Positions 34,907-44,118 of a DNA stretch of 64,000 nt are shown in pieces. Positions within the stretch are counted from its first letter, which is position 1. Every line of letters starts with the position of its first letter. The notes below the pieces were generated by a model that was given only the letters and a program-made list of their open reading frames with translations, had not been told where the DNA came from and did no database searches. The DNA is from Thiothrix unzii (lineage in GTDB: Bacteria > Pseudomonadota > Gammaproteobacteria > Thiotrichales > Thiotrichaceae), in contig NZ_CP072793.1 of the NCBI RefSeq assembly GCF_017901175.1, forward strand, positions 2,728,001-2,792,000, in the 5' to 3' direction. A program made the position numbers and the translations under genes.

Positions 34907-36678
34907 AAATCAGGCCCTAAACTGAAGTAAAAATGCACGTCACTGGTGTCGTCTTTCGGCACGGCAAGGTCAGCGCGAACCGGCCCCAACGGTGATTTCC
35001 AACGCACCCCAAAACCCGCCCCCACTTTCATGGTCAGTTTACTGGTATCGTCAAACGCATTCCCCGCATCCACGAAAGCGGCAGCACTCCACTTATCGAC
35101 CAGCGGATGTTCGTATTCCACGCTGCTGGTGAGCAAATGCTTACCGCCAATAACCTCACCATCGGCATTTTTTTCACCCAAAGACTCGAACCCATAACCG
35201 CGCACCGAATTAGCTCCGCCCGCGAAAAAACGTAACGACTTTGGCACTTCATTCAAATCATCGGTCAAGGTCGTGCCGAGATTGGCTTGCACAATCACTT
35301 TGCCGTTATTGCTCAGGGTTTGCAAGCGTTTGCCTTGTAACTTGGCTTGCAGCAGGCTTTGATCGCTCAACACGCCTTGTTGCGCCCCCTGTAGTTCTGC
35401 CCCCAGCGTCCAGCCATTGCGGGCAAACGGGGTGTCATCCACTTTGGTTTTCTTGACTCGTGCACCGACCAAGGTTAATTGCGCATTGGTCGCGGCTTCG
35501 CCTTTTACTTGGGTGGTTTCGTTGAGGTAATTGATGAAAACGGTTTGCTGCCAATCGCTTTTATTACGGCGGTTGTAATCCAATCCCACTTTGGTAGCAC
35601 GGCTTTCAATATCACCGCTGTCGCTTTTCCTCCAACCGACCGCAAGGCTGGTGTATTCGTGTTCCGGGTTCCACAGCGGTACTTTGTAAGTGGCCTCCAC
35701 CGACTGTTCGGTTTGACCAATGCTACCGCGTGTATTGAGTTTATGCCCCTTGGCGTTGACCCAGTGAATATCCATGCCTGCTTCGGTGTGCGCTCCGCTG
35801 TCGGTGGCGTAACCTACTTTTCCGGTGTAACTGTAACGCTTGCGGCGTTTGGCCTCGATCTTGATCGGCACTTCGCCGTTAACTGCTTTTTCGTAATCAC
35901 TGCTAACCAGCACTTCCGAGTAATAATTACCGCCTTCCAGCAATTGTTGTTGTTTACGAATCGCCTCTACATCGTAAGTATCGCCTTGACGCACCCGCAT
36001 AAAACGCTGCAAATGCTTGCCATCCAGCACGTCTTGTTGCACCGCCACCTTACCAACGCGGTAACGCTTGCCCGTATCAAAATGGATGCGCACCTGTGCC
36101 TGACGGGTATCGGGGTTCACTTCAATAGTGCGAGTAACATATTCGGCATCGAAAAAGCCCAAGCTATTCGCGGTGCGATTCAGGCTGGTTTTAAAATCTT
36201 CGTATTTTTGGTGAATCAATATATCGCCCACCTGATACGGCGGCGCGGCAGCTAACTCGCGAAACTGGGGTAAATCTCTACCCACACCGCTGATTTGCAC
36301 CTTAACATCGGTCACTTTCACCGGCTCACCGGGCACGACCGCGACATTTAACACCAAACATTGCGCCTGCCGCACCGGAGTTACGTTAAAACGCGCATCG
36401 TAATACCCCATTGCCTCGGCCGCTTCCTGCAACTTTTCATCGGAGGCTTCAATAAAACGCGCTACCCGATCAGTCGGGGAGTCGCATTTCAGGGCGCGTA
36501 ATGACGGCAATAACGCCCGCAGATTTTCCGCCAAAGCCTCATCCGCGCCTTGTACGTTAACTTTTACCGGCGATTCAGTTTTGGCTTCGGCTTGTTCATC
36601 CGCTTTTTGTTGAAAAAACGCCGCAGAAACCGGCGCGGCTACCCCCATCAAACACAAGCCCCACACTATTTTTTTCAT
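34903..36678 (-). CDS. tamA: Translocation and assembly module protein TamA (Omp85 family)
   Basis: Outer-membrane protein of 591 residues (577 in E. coli). A signal peptide (about 1-20, ending VSA-AF) is followed by three POTRA domains (about 35-265) and a 16-strand barrel. Barrel landmarks are RFFAGGANSVRGYGFESLG near residue 485 and the terminal HFYFSLGPDL. FAGGxxSVRGY is the Omp85 loop-6 motif that separates it from other porins. It starts MKKIVWGLCLMG. Confidence 0.93.
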   Translation of the reverse strand: MKKIVWGLCLMGVAAPVSAAFFQQKADEQAEAKTESPVKVNVQGADEALAENLRALLPSLRALKCDSPTDRVARFIEASDEKLQEAAEAMGYYDARFNVTPVRQAQCLVLNVAVVPGEPVKVTDVKVQISGVGRDLPQFRELAAAPPYQVGDILIHQKYEDFKTSLNRTANSLGFFDAEYVTRTIEVNPDTRQAQVRIHFDTGKRYRVGKVAVQQDVLDGKHLQRFMRVRQGDTYDVEAIRKQQQLLEGGNYYSEVLVSSDYEKAVNGEVPIKIEAKRRKRYSYTGKVGYATDSGAHTEAGMDIHWVNAKGHKLNTRGSIGQTEQSVEATYKVPLWNPEHEYTSLAVGWRKSDSGDIESRATKVGLDYNRRNKSDWQQTVFINYLNETTQVKGEAATNAQLTLVGARVKKTKVDDTPFARNGWTLGAELQGAQQGVLSDQSLLQAKLQGKRLQTLSNNGKVIVQANLGTTLTDDLNEVPKSLRFFAGGANSVRGYGFESLGEKNADGEVIGGKHLLTSSVEYEHPLVDKWSAAAFVDAGNAFDDTSKLTMKVGAGFGVRWKSPLGPVRADLAVPKDDTSDVHFYFSLGPDL

Positions 36679-36705
36679 TGGGCGGCTCCATTGTCCTCAT
36701 GATGT

Positions 36706-38187
36706 TTATTGCTCAAATGCCCACTTTAACAGCGCATCTTGTAAACCATGCCCTGCTTCTGAGCCGTTGTGTACTAGGGCAATTACCAGACGCTTACCAG
36801 AACGGGTCAACATATAACCCGCAATCGCGCTGCTGTCTTTGAGCGTGCCGGTTTTCATGTGGCTGCGCCCGCGCAATTCCGTACCGTCAAAACGTTGAGC
36901 CAACGTACCATCTTCACCCAGCAGCGGCATCGAAGCCATAAACTCCGGCATGTACGGGTCACGCCACGCGGCTTCCAATAACTGCCCCAACTGACGGGTG
37001 CTAATGCGTTCTTGACGCGACAATCCTGAGCCGTTTTCAACCACCATGCCATCAAGATTGATTCCAGCCTGCTCTAATACGCCGCTCATCGCGACACGCG
37101 CCTTCTCAAGCGTAGCAGGTTCTCCGCCGCTACGCGCACCCGTCGTTAAGAATAAATGCCGCGCCATCACGTTATTGCTCCATTTATTCACAAAACGGAT
37201 TTGTTCGCCGAGAGTGCGTGACTCGTGGGTATGAAAGCGCACATCAGTTTGCTGCACAGCACCTGTTTGCAACTGCCCGTTAAATACCCCGCCTTGCGAA
37301 TGCCACACGTCCCGAAAAGCGTGAAACACGTTTTCCTCCGGCGACGACAATACCCGCAAAATAAAATTCTGCCCGCAACCTGTGGCGTAAGAACCCACCA
37401 GTTTCACCACATTGCCTTCGCGGCGCACGCCCGGTTTGTAATGCGCTTTATTGCAGCCACCCACCGACAATTTCAGTTGATTATCCACCTGTAAACCGGG
37501 AATCGTTGGAAACGGTGTGACCTTGACACGTTTATTCAGCGCGTCCGGCTCTAACAAAAAACGTACTGCCTGAAAGTTATACATCAACGCAGAAGGCGGC
37601 GCGTTATACACCTTGGACGGCTCACCATCAAAAGCAGCGGGGTCTTGCGGGGGTAAATTAAAGTAGCTGTTATCCACCACCAAGTTACCGCGAATCTCCT
37701 TCAAGCCTTTCAGTTGTAAATCGTGCAGCATTTCGCGGAACGCTTCATCGGTCAAAAACGGATCGCCGTAACCCTTGAGAATCAAATCGCCGGTTAATAC
37801 CCCGTCGTTGAGTTCACCGCGCAACCAGCTCTCGGTTTTCCAAGTATACGCAGGCCCCAGCAATTTTAACGCTGCCCAAGTGGTGACTAATTTCATGGTC
37901 GATGCGGGATTGCGCGGCACGCTATCGTTATGCGCCAACAGCGGGCCATTAGCGTTCAAATCGCGGATATACGCGCTCAAATTCGCCTCTGGAATAGCGT
38001 TTTGCTGCATCCATTCACGAATTTCATCAGGCAAGCCGGTGGTGTGTTGCTGACGAATCAGGGTCAATTCTGCCGGTTGTGGCGGCGCAGTTACCGGAAT
38101 CGGCAACACCACGGGCGCGTCAGCCGCGAACACAGCGGAGCAAGTAAACAAAGACAGTAGCCCAGACAAAAAAACAGTTTTTAGCAT
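36706..38187 (-). CDS. dacB: D-alanyl-D-alanine carboxypeptidase/endopeptidase (PBP4, peptidase S13)
   Basis: Penicillin-binding protein 4 type, 493 residues from MLKTVFLSGLLSLFTCSAVF, with a signal peptide cleaved after VFA-AD. The active-site motifs are SxxK as STMK in PASTMKLV, SxN as SNN in NKWSNNVMAR, and KTG as HMKTGTLKDSS. It acts in the periplasm, trimming or cleaving peptidoglycan cross-links. A longer in-frame N-terminus would destroy the signal peptide and is not used. tamA lies 27 bp downstream. Confidence 0.93.
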   Translation of the reverse strand: MLKTVFLSGLLSLFTCSAVFAADAPVVLPIPVTAPPQPAELTLIRQQHTTGLPDEIREWMQQNAIPEANLSAYIRDLNANGPLLAHNDSVPRNPASTMKLVTTWAALKLLGPAYTWKTESWLRGELNDGVLTGDLILKGYGDPFLTDEAFREMLHDLQLKGLKEIRGNLVVDNSYFNLPPQDPAAFDGEPSKVYNAPPSALMYNFQAVRFLLEPDALNKRVKVTPFPTIPGLQVDNQLKLSVGGCNKAHYKPGVRREGNVVKLVGSYATGCGQNFILRVLSSPEENVFHAFRDVWHSQGGVFNGQLQTGAVQQTDVRFHTHESRTLGEQIRFVNKWSNNVMARHLFLTTGARSGGEPATLEKARVAMSGVLEQAGINLDGMVVENGSGLSRQERISTRQLGQLLEAAWRDPYMPEFMASMPLLGEDGTLAQRFDGTELRGRSHMKTGTLKDSSAIAGYMLTRSGKRLVIALVHNGSEAGHGLQDALLKWAFEQ

Positions 38188-38200
38188 AAATCGAATTGTA

Positions 38201-38938
38201 TTAGTTGGAGGATAATTCCAGCACTTCAATACCCGCTGGGGTGTAATGCCAACGCAGGTCGAAGTCGTACAAGCGCATCGCATACACCCGCCCTTGCGGT
38301 TGCCCCTGTTGGTAAGAAGGCCGGGGATCTTGACTTAAAATTTGCTCGACTAAACGGCGCATATTGGTTTGCCAACGGGCTTGCTGCTGCTCACATTGCG
38401 CACTCGCCAACGCGCTAAAACTCACCGCTTGCATTGCTGGCGGTGTCTCTTGCGCAAAACCTGCGCTGGCTTGCGAAAGCGCGTCAGCATACGGCAAGTA
38501 CGGTTTAATATCCAATACCGGCGTACCATCCAGCAAATCCGCCCCTGTCAACACCAAGCTGATAGTACGCCCCTGCACCTGAATGGCGGATAACTTCGCC
38601 ACCGACAACCCCAATGGATTCGGGCGAAAAGTCGAGCGCGTCGCAAACACCCCCAGCCGCGCATTACCCCCCAAACGCGGCGGACGCACTGTCGGTTTCC
38701 AACCCTGATCGTGGGTAGCGTGGAACACAAAAATCACCCAAACGTGCGAAAACTGCTCCAAACCGCGCACCGTTTCTGGCTGATTATAGGGCGGCAATAG
38801 GGTGAGTGTGGCTTGCGCTTCGGTGACTAAACCCGGCTGACGGGGGATACCGAATTTTTCTTTGTAGGGGGAGGAAATGATGCCGATGGGATTAAATATT
38901 AAATCGCTGTAGGTAATTTCGGGTTTGGGTTCCAACAT
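38201..38938 (-). CDS. trmO: tRNA m6t6A37 methyltransferase TrmO (TsaA/UPF0066 family)
   Basis: 245 residues. The N-terminal beta-barrel domain starts FNPIGIISSPYKEKFGIPRQ, with GLEQFSHVWVIFVFHAT, STFRPNPLGLSVAKL and GADLLDGTPVLDIKPYLPYA. In E. coli TrmO adds the methyl group of m6t6A37 on tRNA-Thr. An ATG at 38,936-38,938 (complement) is 7 nt from GGAGG and is preferred to a GTG two codons earlier. It is 13 bp upstream of dacB. Confidence 0.92.
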   Translation of the reverse strand: MLEPKPEITYSDLIFNPIGIISSPYKEKFGIPRQPGLVTEAQATLTLLPPYNQPETVRGLEQFSHVWVIFVFHATHDQGWKPTVRPPRLGGNARLGVFATRSTFRPNPLGLSVAKLSAIQVQGRTISLVLTGADLLDGTPVLDIKPYLPYADALSQASAGFAQETPPAMQAVSFSALASAQCEQQQARWQTNMRRLVEQILSQDPRPSYQQGQPQGRVYAMRLYDFDLRWHYTPAGIEVLELSSN

Positions 38939-38994
38939 CAGCACACCTCCATAAGTAGTGCTGATTGTAACGGAGCAGGGCGGAAAAATCGCGC

Positions 38995-39375
38995 TTAGGC
39001 AGCGTTTCCGTGGTGTAACCCAAATTGCACCCGAAAATCAGTCGCCTTCACCGTGGGTATGAGTTTACCTGACTGTTTACGCAGCTCCACCACCCCGTAA
39101 CGCTCCAATGTTTTCAAGGTGCGCGAAAGATTGGGTTTTTTGCGGTGTGCGAGCTGTTCCAACTCAGTAAGCGAAGCTGGCTTGTGACGGATAATGACAT
39201 CTAACAATACTTGATTTTCGTCACTCAGCACTTGCGCCATTGACTTCAATGACTCAAACCAAATTTTAGGTTCATCGGGTGAGGGTATATATTCGCCTTT
39301 GGCAATCGCGATGGTACGACGCACATAATCCTGCCGTGACATAACGCCGACATTTAAAACTTTAGCTACCATCAT
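38995..39375 (-). CDS. TumA-type antitoxin, winged-helix DNA-binding protein
   Basis: 126 residues. From about 55 to 115 the protein is a MarR-like winged helix: PASLTELEQLAHRKKPNLSR then TLKTLERYGVVELRKQSGK, ending in a beta hairpin. Such proteins often carry the label HVO_A0114 family and are the antitoxin of TumE toxins. The start overlaps the upstream tumE stop as ATGA, so the two are translated together. The product is expected to neutralise TumE and repress the pair. Confidence 0.8.
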   Translation of the reverse strand: MMVAKVLNVGVMSRQDYVRRTIAIAKGEYIPSPDEPKIWFESLKSMAQVLSDENQVLLDVIIRHKPASLTELEQLAHRKKPNLSRTLKTLERYGVVELRKQSGKLIPTVKATDFRVQFGLHHGNAA

Positions 39376-39734
39376 TCTTCTCCCATCATCTCACTGACAT
39401 CTTGCCAGAAATCCTCCAAAAGCTGCGCCGCACTTTCAAACTCATAAGGCTCAACGATTTTACGCTGGTGCTTATGATCCCAAGTTTGACGTTTAGCACC
39501 GTATTTTTTGCGCTGAGGTTTTATTCCATGCGCATTGTCATAGCCCAATATTCTGACATTATGACGGTCATGCAAGGTGAGTGAATAACGGATACCGTGT
39601 GGCATATGCTCATTGGGAACTACTTGCCAAGCTTCTATTTTTGTCCACCAACCGTTATCCATAGGAAATATTTCATCATGCAATAACAGTAAGGTTTCCA
39701 AACCACTATTAGCATCTCCCGACTCACTCACCAC
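39372..39734 (-). CDS. TumE family toxin (type II toxin-antitoxin)
   Basis: 120 residues, starting at a GTG with GGGAG upstream. Conserved features are GWWTKIEAWQVVPNEHMPHG, GIRYSLTLHDRHNVRILGYD, and a histidine-rich WDHKHQRK before YEFESAAQLLEDFW. These match the TumE (formerly DUF6516) family of small toxins. I cannot infer the molecular target from the sequence. The gene is first, the antitoxin second, in one overlapping operon. Confidence 0.78.
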   Translation of the reverse strand: MVSESGDANSGLETLLLLHDEIFPMDNGWWTKIEAWQVVPNEHMPHGIRYSLTLHDRHNVRILGYDNAHGIKPQRKKYGAKRQTWDHKHQRKIVEPYEFESAAQLLEDFWQDVSEMMGEE

Positions 39735-39751
39735 CTACTCCCGTCATTGTC

Positions 39752-39770
39752 GTTATGATTAGATGATAAC
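39752..39770 (-). promoter_or_regulatory. Near-palindrome upstream of tumE, candidate TumA operator
   Basis: Arms of 8 bp (39,752-39,759 and 39,763-39,770) with one mismatch and a 3-bp centre. It lies 18 bp upstream of the tumE start codon, where a repressor would block transcription. AT-rich hexamers here could serve as a -10 but none is clear. Confidence 0.45.
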
Positions 39771-39824
39771 AAGAAAAGTTCTGCGATGCACTCCCAAAAA
39801 ATTACCGTCCGTCCCACAAAACCA

Positions 39825-40262
39825 TCAACGCTGCAAACCCGGCAATTTACGCAGTTTCATTTTGCGACCCTTAGCGTCATACGCGCTCCAAACACCCTGA
39901 GTTGGACAATGCGCTAATTTCGCCAAATTGATAAATGTGCCGTTAGGCTGCTTGGCGTAAACATAAGCCAAATCCACGCCCCCCCCATTGATCTGGAGTT
40001 CCCAGTAATCCTGATCCAACCCCGTGGTACTGGCAGGCAACGCATTCACCACAGAACTCGCCGCAGCCACACTGTCTTTTGCCGGAAACAAGGTATCACC
40101 GCACGGCTCACAAAAATTCACGAACGCCTTACCAGCGGGCAAATACGCAGCGGCTGCCTGCGCCTGCTTTTGGGTAACGTAAGCGCACTGATCCGCCAAT
40201 GCGGCGACCGGGCTAAACAATAAAGCCACGACACCTGCGGTTAACAATATTGGTTTCATCAC
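39825..40262 (-). CDS. Secreted protein with a CxxC motif, unknown function
   Basis: 145 residues. A signal peptide (about 1-23, ending ALA-DQ) leads to a mature protein with four cysteines: one near the N-terminus (DQCAYV), a CEPC motif near residue 52 and one in AHCPTQG. The visible body has YWELQINGGGVDLAYVYAK and ends GRKMKLRKLPGLQR, a basic tail. I do not recognise the family. It is alone between the TA pair and ydcF-hugZ, with an expected periplasmic location. Confidence 0.6.
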   Translation of the reverse strand: MMKPILLTAGVVALLFSPVAALADQCAYVTQKQAQAAAAYLPAGKAFVNFCEPCGDTLFPAKDSVAAASSVVNALPASTTGLDQDYWELQINGGGVDLAYVYAKQPNGTFINLAKLAHCPTQGVWSAYDAKGRKMKLRKLPGLQR

Positions 40263-40345
40263 ACTATTCTCCTTCGTTTCAACACCTTCAGATTACGCCG
40301 AAGAGCGGCAACACAATAGGAAAAAAGTCACACAACCCTTGCGAA

Positions 40346-41107
40346 TTATTGCCCACGCAACCGCCCCCATAACATGCCCAATTCCTCATGGACGACTCGC
40401 TGTGCCTCCAAAAAACCTTTGTGTGAAGGGAACACGTCAGTGGGACTAAATCCGGTATTGTCTTGCGCCAAATAATGTGTAGGCGCGGGCAATACCCCAA
40501 CCCCCGCACGCTCGAACAAACCTATCGAACGCGGCATGTGTGATGCTGATGTCACTAATACTACCCGTTCATTACCCACCATTGTCCGAATCAGCTTTGC
40601 CTGCGTTTCGGTGTCCGGTGATTCCATATCCAGTACAATATCCGCTGGATTCACCCCCAATCCAATCGCCAATGCCTGCATTGCATCAGCATCGGAACCG
40701 TAACCAAACACACTACCGCCCGATACCAATAACTTTGCCCCCGGCATTTGCCGATAGAGCCGCACCCCTTCCACCAATCGCGCCAAGGATGCATCCGACA
40801 AGCGCGTCGCCAGCGGTAACGCAGCATCCGATGACGTGCCACCACCCAAAACCACTACCCACTTTAACCCTGCCAAATTACTGGCATCCACGACCGGTGG
40901 ATATTCGCGCTCTAAAGTCTTAAGTGCCGGAGAAAATCCCCAGCCATAACCTAACGCCAGCAACAACATAACACCCATTGTCACCAACGCTTTACCCAAG
41001 AGCTGCCGCCGTGAAAACCACAGCAATAACAGCCCAACAACCAACAGCAGCACCGTCAAACTTAATGGCATCAGACTGTTTGTTAACAACTTTTTAAAAA
41101 GAAACAT
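40346..41107 (-). CDS. YdcF/SanA-type DUF218 membrane protein
   Basis: 253 residues. Two N-terminal membrane helices (about 14-32 and 40-58) are followed by the DUF218 domain, with WVVVLGGGTSSDA, LLVSGGSV, DMESPDTETQAKLIRTM and VTSASHMPRSIGLFERAGV. The family (ElyC, SanA, YdcF) is linked to envelope integrity and a nucleotide-like binding fold, but substrates are not firmly known. The start overlaps the hugZ stop (TAATG), so translation is coupled. Confidence 0.85.
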   Translation of the reverse strand: MFLFKKLLTNSLMPLSLTVLLLVVGLLLLWFSRRQLLGKALVTMGVMLLLALGYGWGFSPALKTLEREYPPVVDASNLAGLKWVVVLGGGTSSDAALPLATRLSDASLARLVEGVRLYRQMPGAKLLVSGGSVFGYGSDADAMQALAIGLGVNPADIVLDMESPDTETQAKLIRTMVGNERVVLVTSASHMPRSIGLFERAGVGVLPAPTHYLAQDNTGFSPTDVFPSHKGFLEAQRVVHEELGMLWGRLRGQ

Positions 41108-41598
41108 TACAAACTTCCCGCGCCAATAGGCTGTAACTCGCGCAAATCTTCGCCACCCAGCACAAACGCTTGTCCAAAGCCCATCACGAAGCGTCCCACC
41201 TGCGGTTGCAAACGAAACAACACGAAATCTCCCAAGCCGCGCAATACCCCGACCACTTCGCCGAAACGCGCCTGTAACGCATCTAGCAGTGTCGGAAATT
41301 CCGTCGCATCACGCGCAATGACGCTGGCGTGACAACTGTAGGAAACGCGGGTTCGGGCAAAAATTTGGCGGGTCGCTTGCTCATCTGCAATCAGCAGCAC
41401 GGCAGCGGTAGGATGACGCAGCAAATCGTGGGTATGAGTCGCCAAACCGCTGATGAAAATCACGAAACCACCCGTTTCATCCTGCACAAACGGGGCGTAA
41501 CTGATACTTGGCTCGCCCTCGGCATTTAACGTAGCCAATTGCAGGCTTTGGGTGTGCGTCAACAAGTGGCTTAACACCTGCTGTGGGGATTTGTCCAT
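41107..41598 (-). CDS. HugZ/HutZ family heme-degradation-like protein (PNPOx fold)
   Basis: 163 residues. The split-barrel fold shows LATLNAEGEPSISYAPFVQD near the start, FVIFISGLATHTHDLLRHPT and VLLIADEQATRQIFARTRV; the last third ends in a variable region. Related HugZ and HutZ proteins bind and degrade heme in other bacteria, but their C-terminal heme-binding histidine segment is not obvious here, so heme activity is only an inference. It forms a two-gene operon with the DUF218 protein. Confidence 0.75.
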   Translation of the reverse strand: MDKSPQQVLSHLLTHTQSLQLATLNAEGEPSISYAPFVQDETGGFVIFISGLATHTHDLLRHPTAAVLLIADEQATRQIFARTRVSYSCHASVIARDATEFPTLLDALQARFGEVVGVLRGLGDFVLFRLQPQVGRFVMGFGQAFVLGGEDLRELQPIGAGSL

Positions 41599-41739
41599 GA
41601 TGTTGTCCTCTTATCGAATCGCCGCGCAGTTTATCTGCTTTATTTTGCATCCCGTCAGCAAACCGCTGATGATTGAATGCAAACTTTCCGCTGTTTTACC
41701 ACTCTATAAAGCATAACAACAAATCGGAGGAGATGAGTG

Positions 41740-42201
41740 ATGGTAAAGAATTTTCTAACTTCATTGGTCGGGCAATTACTGCTGGTCTTATTAGGCTTGG
41801 CGGTGATTTCCGCGTGCAGCCTTGAAGCCAACACCAAACCGCACGCCACCTTAAATTTGAACGGCACACAATGGCAGTTAAAAACCCTTAACGGAGCAAC
41901 GATCAATGCCGAACGCCCGCTTTCCATCAGTTTTGACGGCAATCGTATGAACGGTTACGCAGGCTGCAATAGTTTCTTTGGCAGTTACAACGCCAGCCGC
42001 GACGGGGTGTTTGGTACAGGAGCCATCGGCGCGACTAAAATGGCGTGCATGGGTGAGCGCGATCAACTGGAACGCGATTACTTGGAGCGTTTAGCGCAAG
42101 CCAAATCTTATGCGGTTAACCGTGATCAACTGCAATTACTGGACGCACAACGTAAAGTCTTGCTGTCATTTATCAGCGCACCAGCGACTAAACGCCTATG
42201 A
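41740..42201 (+). CDS. META (HslJ-like) domain lipoprotein
   Basis: 153 residues from an ATG 9 nt after GGAGG; the GTG one codon earlier is less well placed. An N-terminal lipoprotein signal ends in the lipobox ISAC before SLEAN. The META domain shows NGTQWQLKTLNGATINAERP, SISFDGNRMNGYAGCNSFFG and GAIGATKMACMGERDQLERD. HslJ relatives are induced by heat or novobiocin in E. coli. It is convergent with the ferredoxin gene, with a shared terminator between. Confidence 0.88.
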   Translation: MVKNFLTSLVGQLLLVLLGLAVISACSLEANTKPHATLNLNGTQWQLKTLNGATINAERPLSISFDGNRMNGYAGCNSFFGSYNASRDGVFGTGAIGATKMACMGERDQLERDYLERLAQAKSYAVNRDQLQLLDAQRKVLLSFISAPATKRL

Positions 42202-42338
42202 AATCAGTGCGTCTCTTGCCAGTCTTGTTGCTGAGTTTTTCGGTGTTACTCACCACCGGCAACAACCACGCAAACCCCAACGCACCAACAAAAACGCCTG
42301 CACACAGGGCAGGCGTTTTGCAGAACGTGTCGGCTTGA
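42198..42338 (+). CDS. Possible 46-residue secreted peptide after the META gene
   Basis: A small reading frame starts at an ATG overlapping the META stop (ATGA) and begins MKSVRLLPVLLLSFSVLLTT, a signal-like stretch. Its last third is the intergenic terminator sequence (42,291-42,319), so the C-terminus may not be a selected protein. I have no homologue in mind. Confidence 0.3.
   Translation: MKSVRLLPVLLLSFSVLLTTGNNHANPNAPTKTPAHRAGVLQNVSA
42291..42319. terminator. Bidirectional intrinsic terminator
   Basis: Perfect 11-bp stem: AAAACGCCTGC (42,291-42,301) and its complement (42,309-42,319) with a 7-nt loop. The A-tract on one side and T-tract on the other make it work for both strands. It lies between the convergent META (+) and ferredoxin (-) genes. 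Confidence 0.85.
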
Positions 42339-42342
42339 TGGC

Positions 42343-42606
<264 letters not shown>

Positions 42607-42670
42607 TCAAATCTTATTCCGCGTGATTCTATCAGGCTGATTGGGAGCATAACATTAACTTCTATCAATA

Positions 42671-43267
<597 letters not shown>

Positions 43268-43290
43268 CTAGCCATTAATTTGTAACACTT

Positions 43291-43309
43291 TATTGTGCGA
43301 TGCACAATA
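43291..43309. promoter_or_regulatory. Palindrome with 8-bp arms upstream of coaD
   Basis: Arms TATTGTGC (43,291-43,298) and GCACAATA (43,302-43,309) with a 3-bp centre, in the 128-bp gap between the znuB stop and the coaD start. It has no T-tract, so it looks more like an operator than a terminator. The regulator is unknown. Confidence 0.4.
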
Positions 43310-43329
43310 TCCTATCCGCAGTAAATCAC

Positions 43330-44118
43330 TTAGGTATCGCGGCGTGGTACAAGCTGCACCAACACAAACAACGCGCTGGCAACCACCACAATGCTAGGGC
43401 CGGTTGGCGTATCCCATTGCAGCGAGGTTCCCACGCCACCCAAGAGTGCTAATGCTCCCAACACCACGGCAAATATCGCCATTTGTTCCGGGGTTCGGGC
43501 AAATCGCCGCGCCGCTGCCGCCGGAATAATCAACAATGCCGTCAACAATAATACGCCCACCACTTTCATTGCCACCGCTACCATTAACGCGACTAACACC
43601 ATATAAGCCGCGCTAACCCACCACACGCGCACCCCTTCGACCTGCGCCAATTCCGCGTGTACTGCAATTGCCAGCAATGGTCGCCACAAAAACACCATAG
43701 CAACAACGACTAGCAAAGCCATGCCCCACGTTAACCCAATATCAGTGCGGGTCACGGCTAAAATATCGCCGAATAAATACCCCATTAAATCCACCCGCAC
43801 ATCCGGTAAAAACGTCAATGCCACCGTTCCCAGTGCCAACGCGCTGTGCCCGATAATACTCAACACCGTATCGCTGCCGAGTGCCGGGGTGTGTTGCACA
43901 TACAGCATTAATAACGCCGCCAACACGCACACCGCCACAATCCAAGCGTTGACATTCATCCCCGTCATTAAGCCCAAGGCCACGCCCAGCAAAGCCGAAT
44001 GCGCCAACGTGTCACCAAAATACGCCATGCGCCGCCACAGCAAGAATACCCCCAGCACCCCGCCCATCAGCACCACCGCGAAACCTGCTAATAACGCCCG
44101 TACAATAAAATCATCCAT
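43330..44118 (-). CDS. znuB: Zinc ABC transporter permease ZnuB
   Basis: 262 residues, starting MDDFIVRALLAGFAVVLMGG. It is a multi-spanning inner-membrane permease of the ABC-3 family, with RRMAYFGDTLAHSALLGVAL and DVRVDLMGYLFGDILAVT as signatures. The ATG lies inside the last codons of znuC (8-bp overlap), so upstream in-frame codons are not used. It pairs with ZnuC and ZnuA for high-affinity Zn2+ uptake. Confidence 0.93.
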   Translation of the reverse strand: MDDFIVRALLAGFAVVLMGGVLGVFLLWRRMAYFGDTLAHSALLGVALGLMTGMNVNAWIVAVCVLAALLMLYVQHTPALGSDTVLSIIGHSALALGTVALTFLPDVRVDLMGYLFGDILAVTRTDIGLTWGMALLVVVAMVFLWRPLLAIAVHAELAQVEGVRVWWVSAAYMVLVALMVAVAMKVVGVLLLTALLIIPAAAARRFARTPEQMAIFAVVLGALALLGGVGTSLQWDTPTGPSIVVVASALFVLVQLVPRRDT

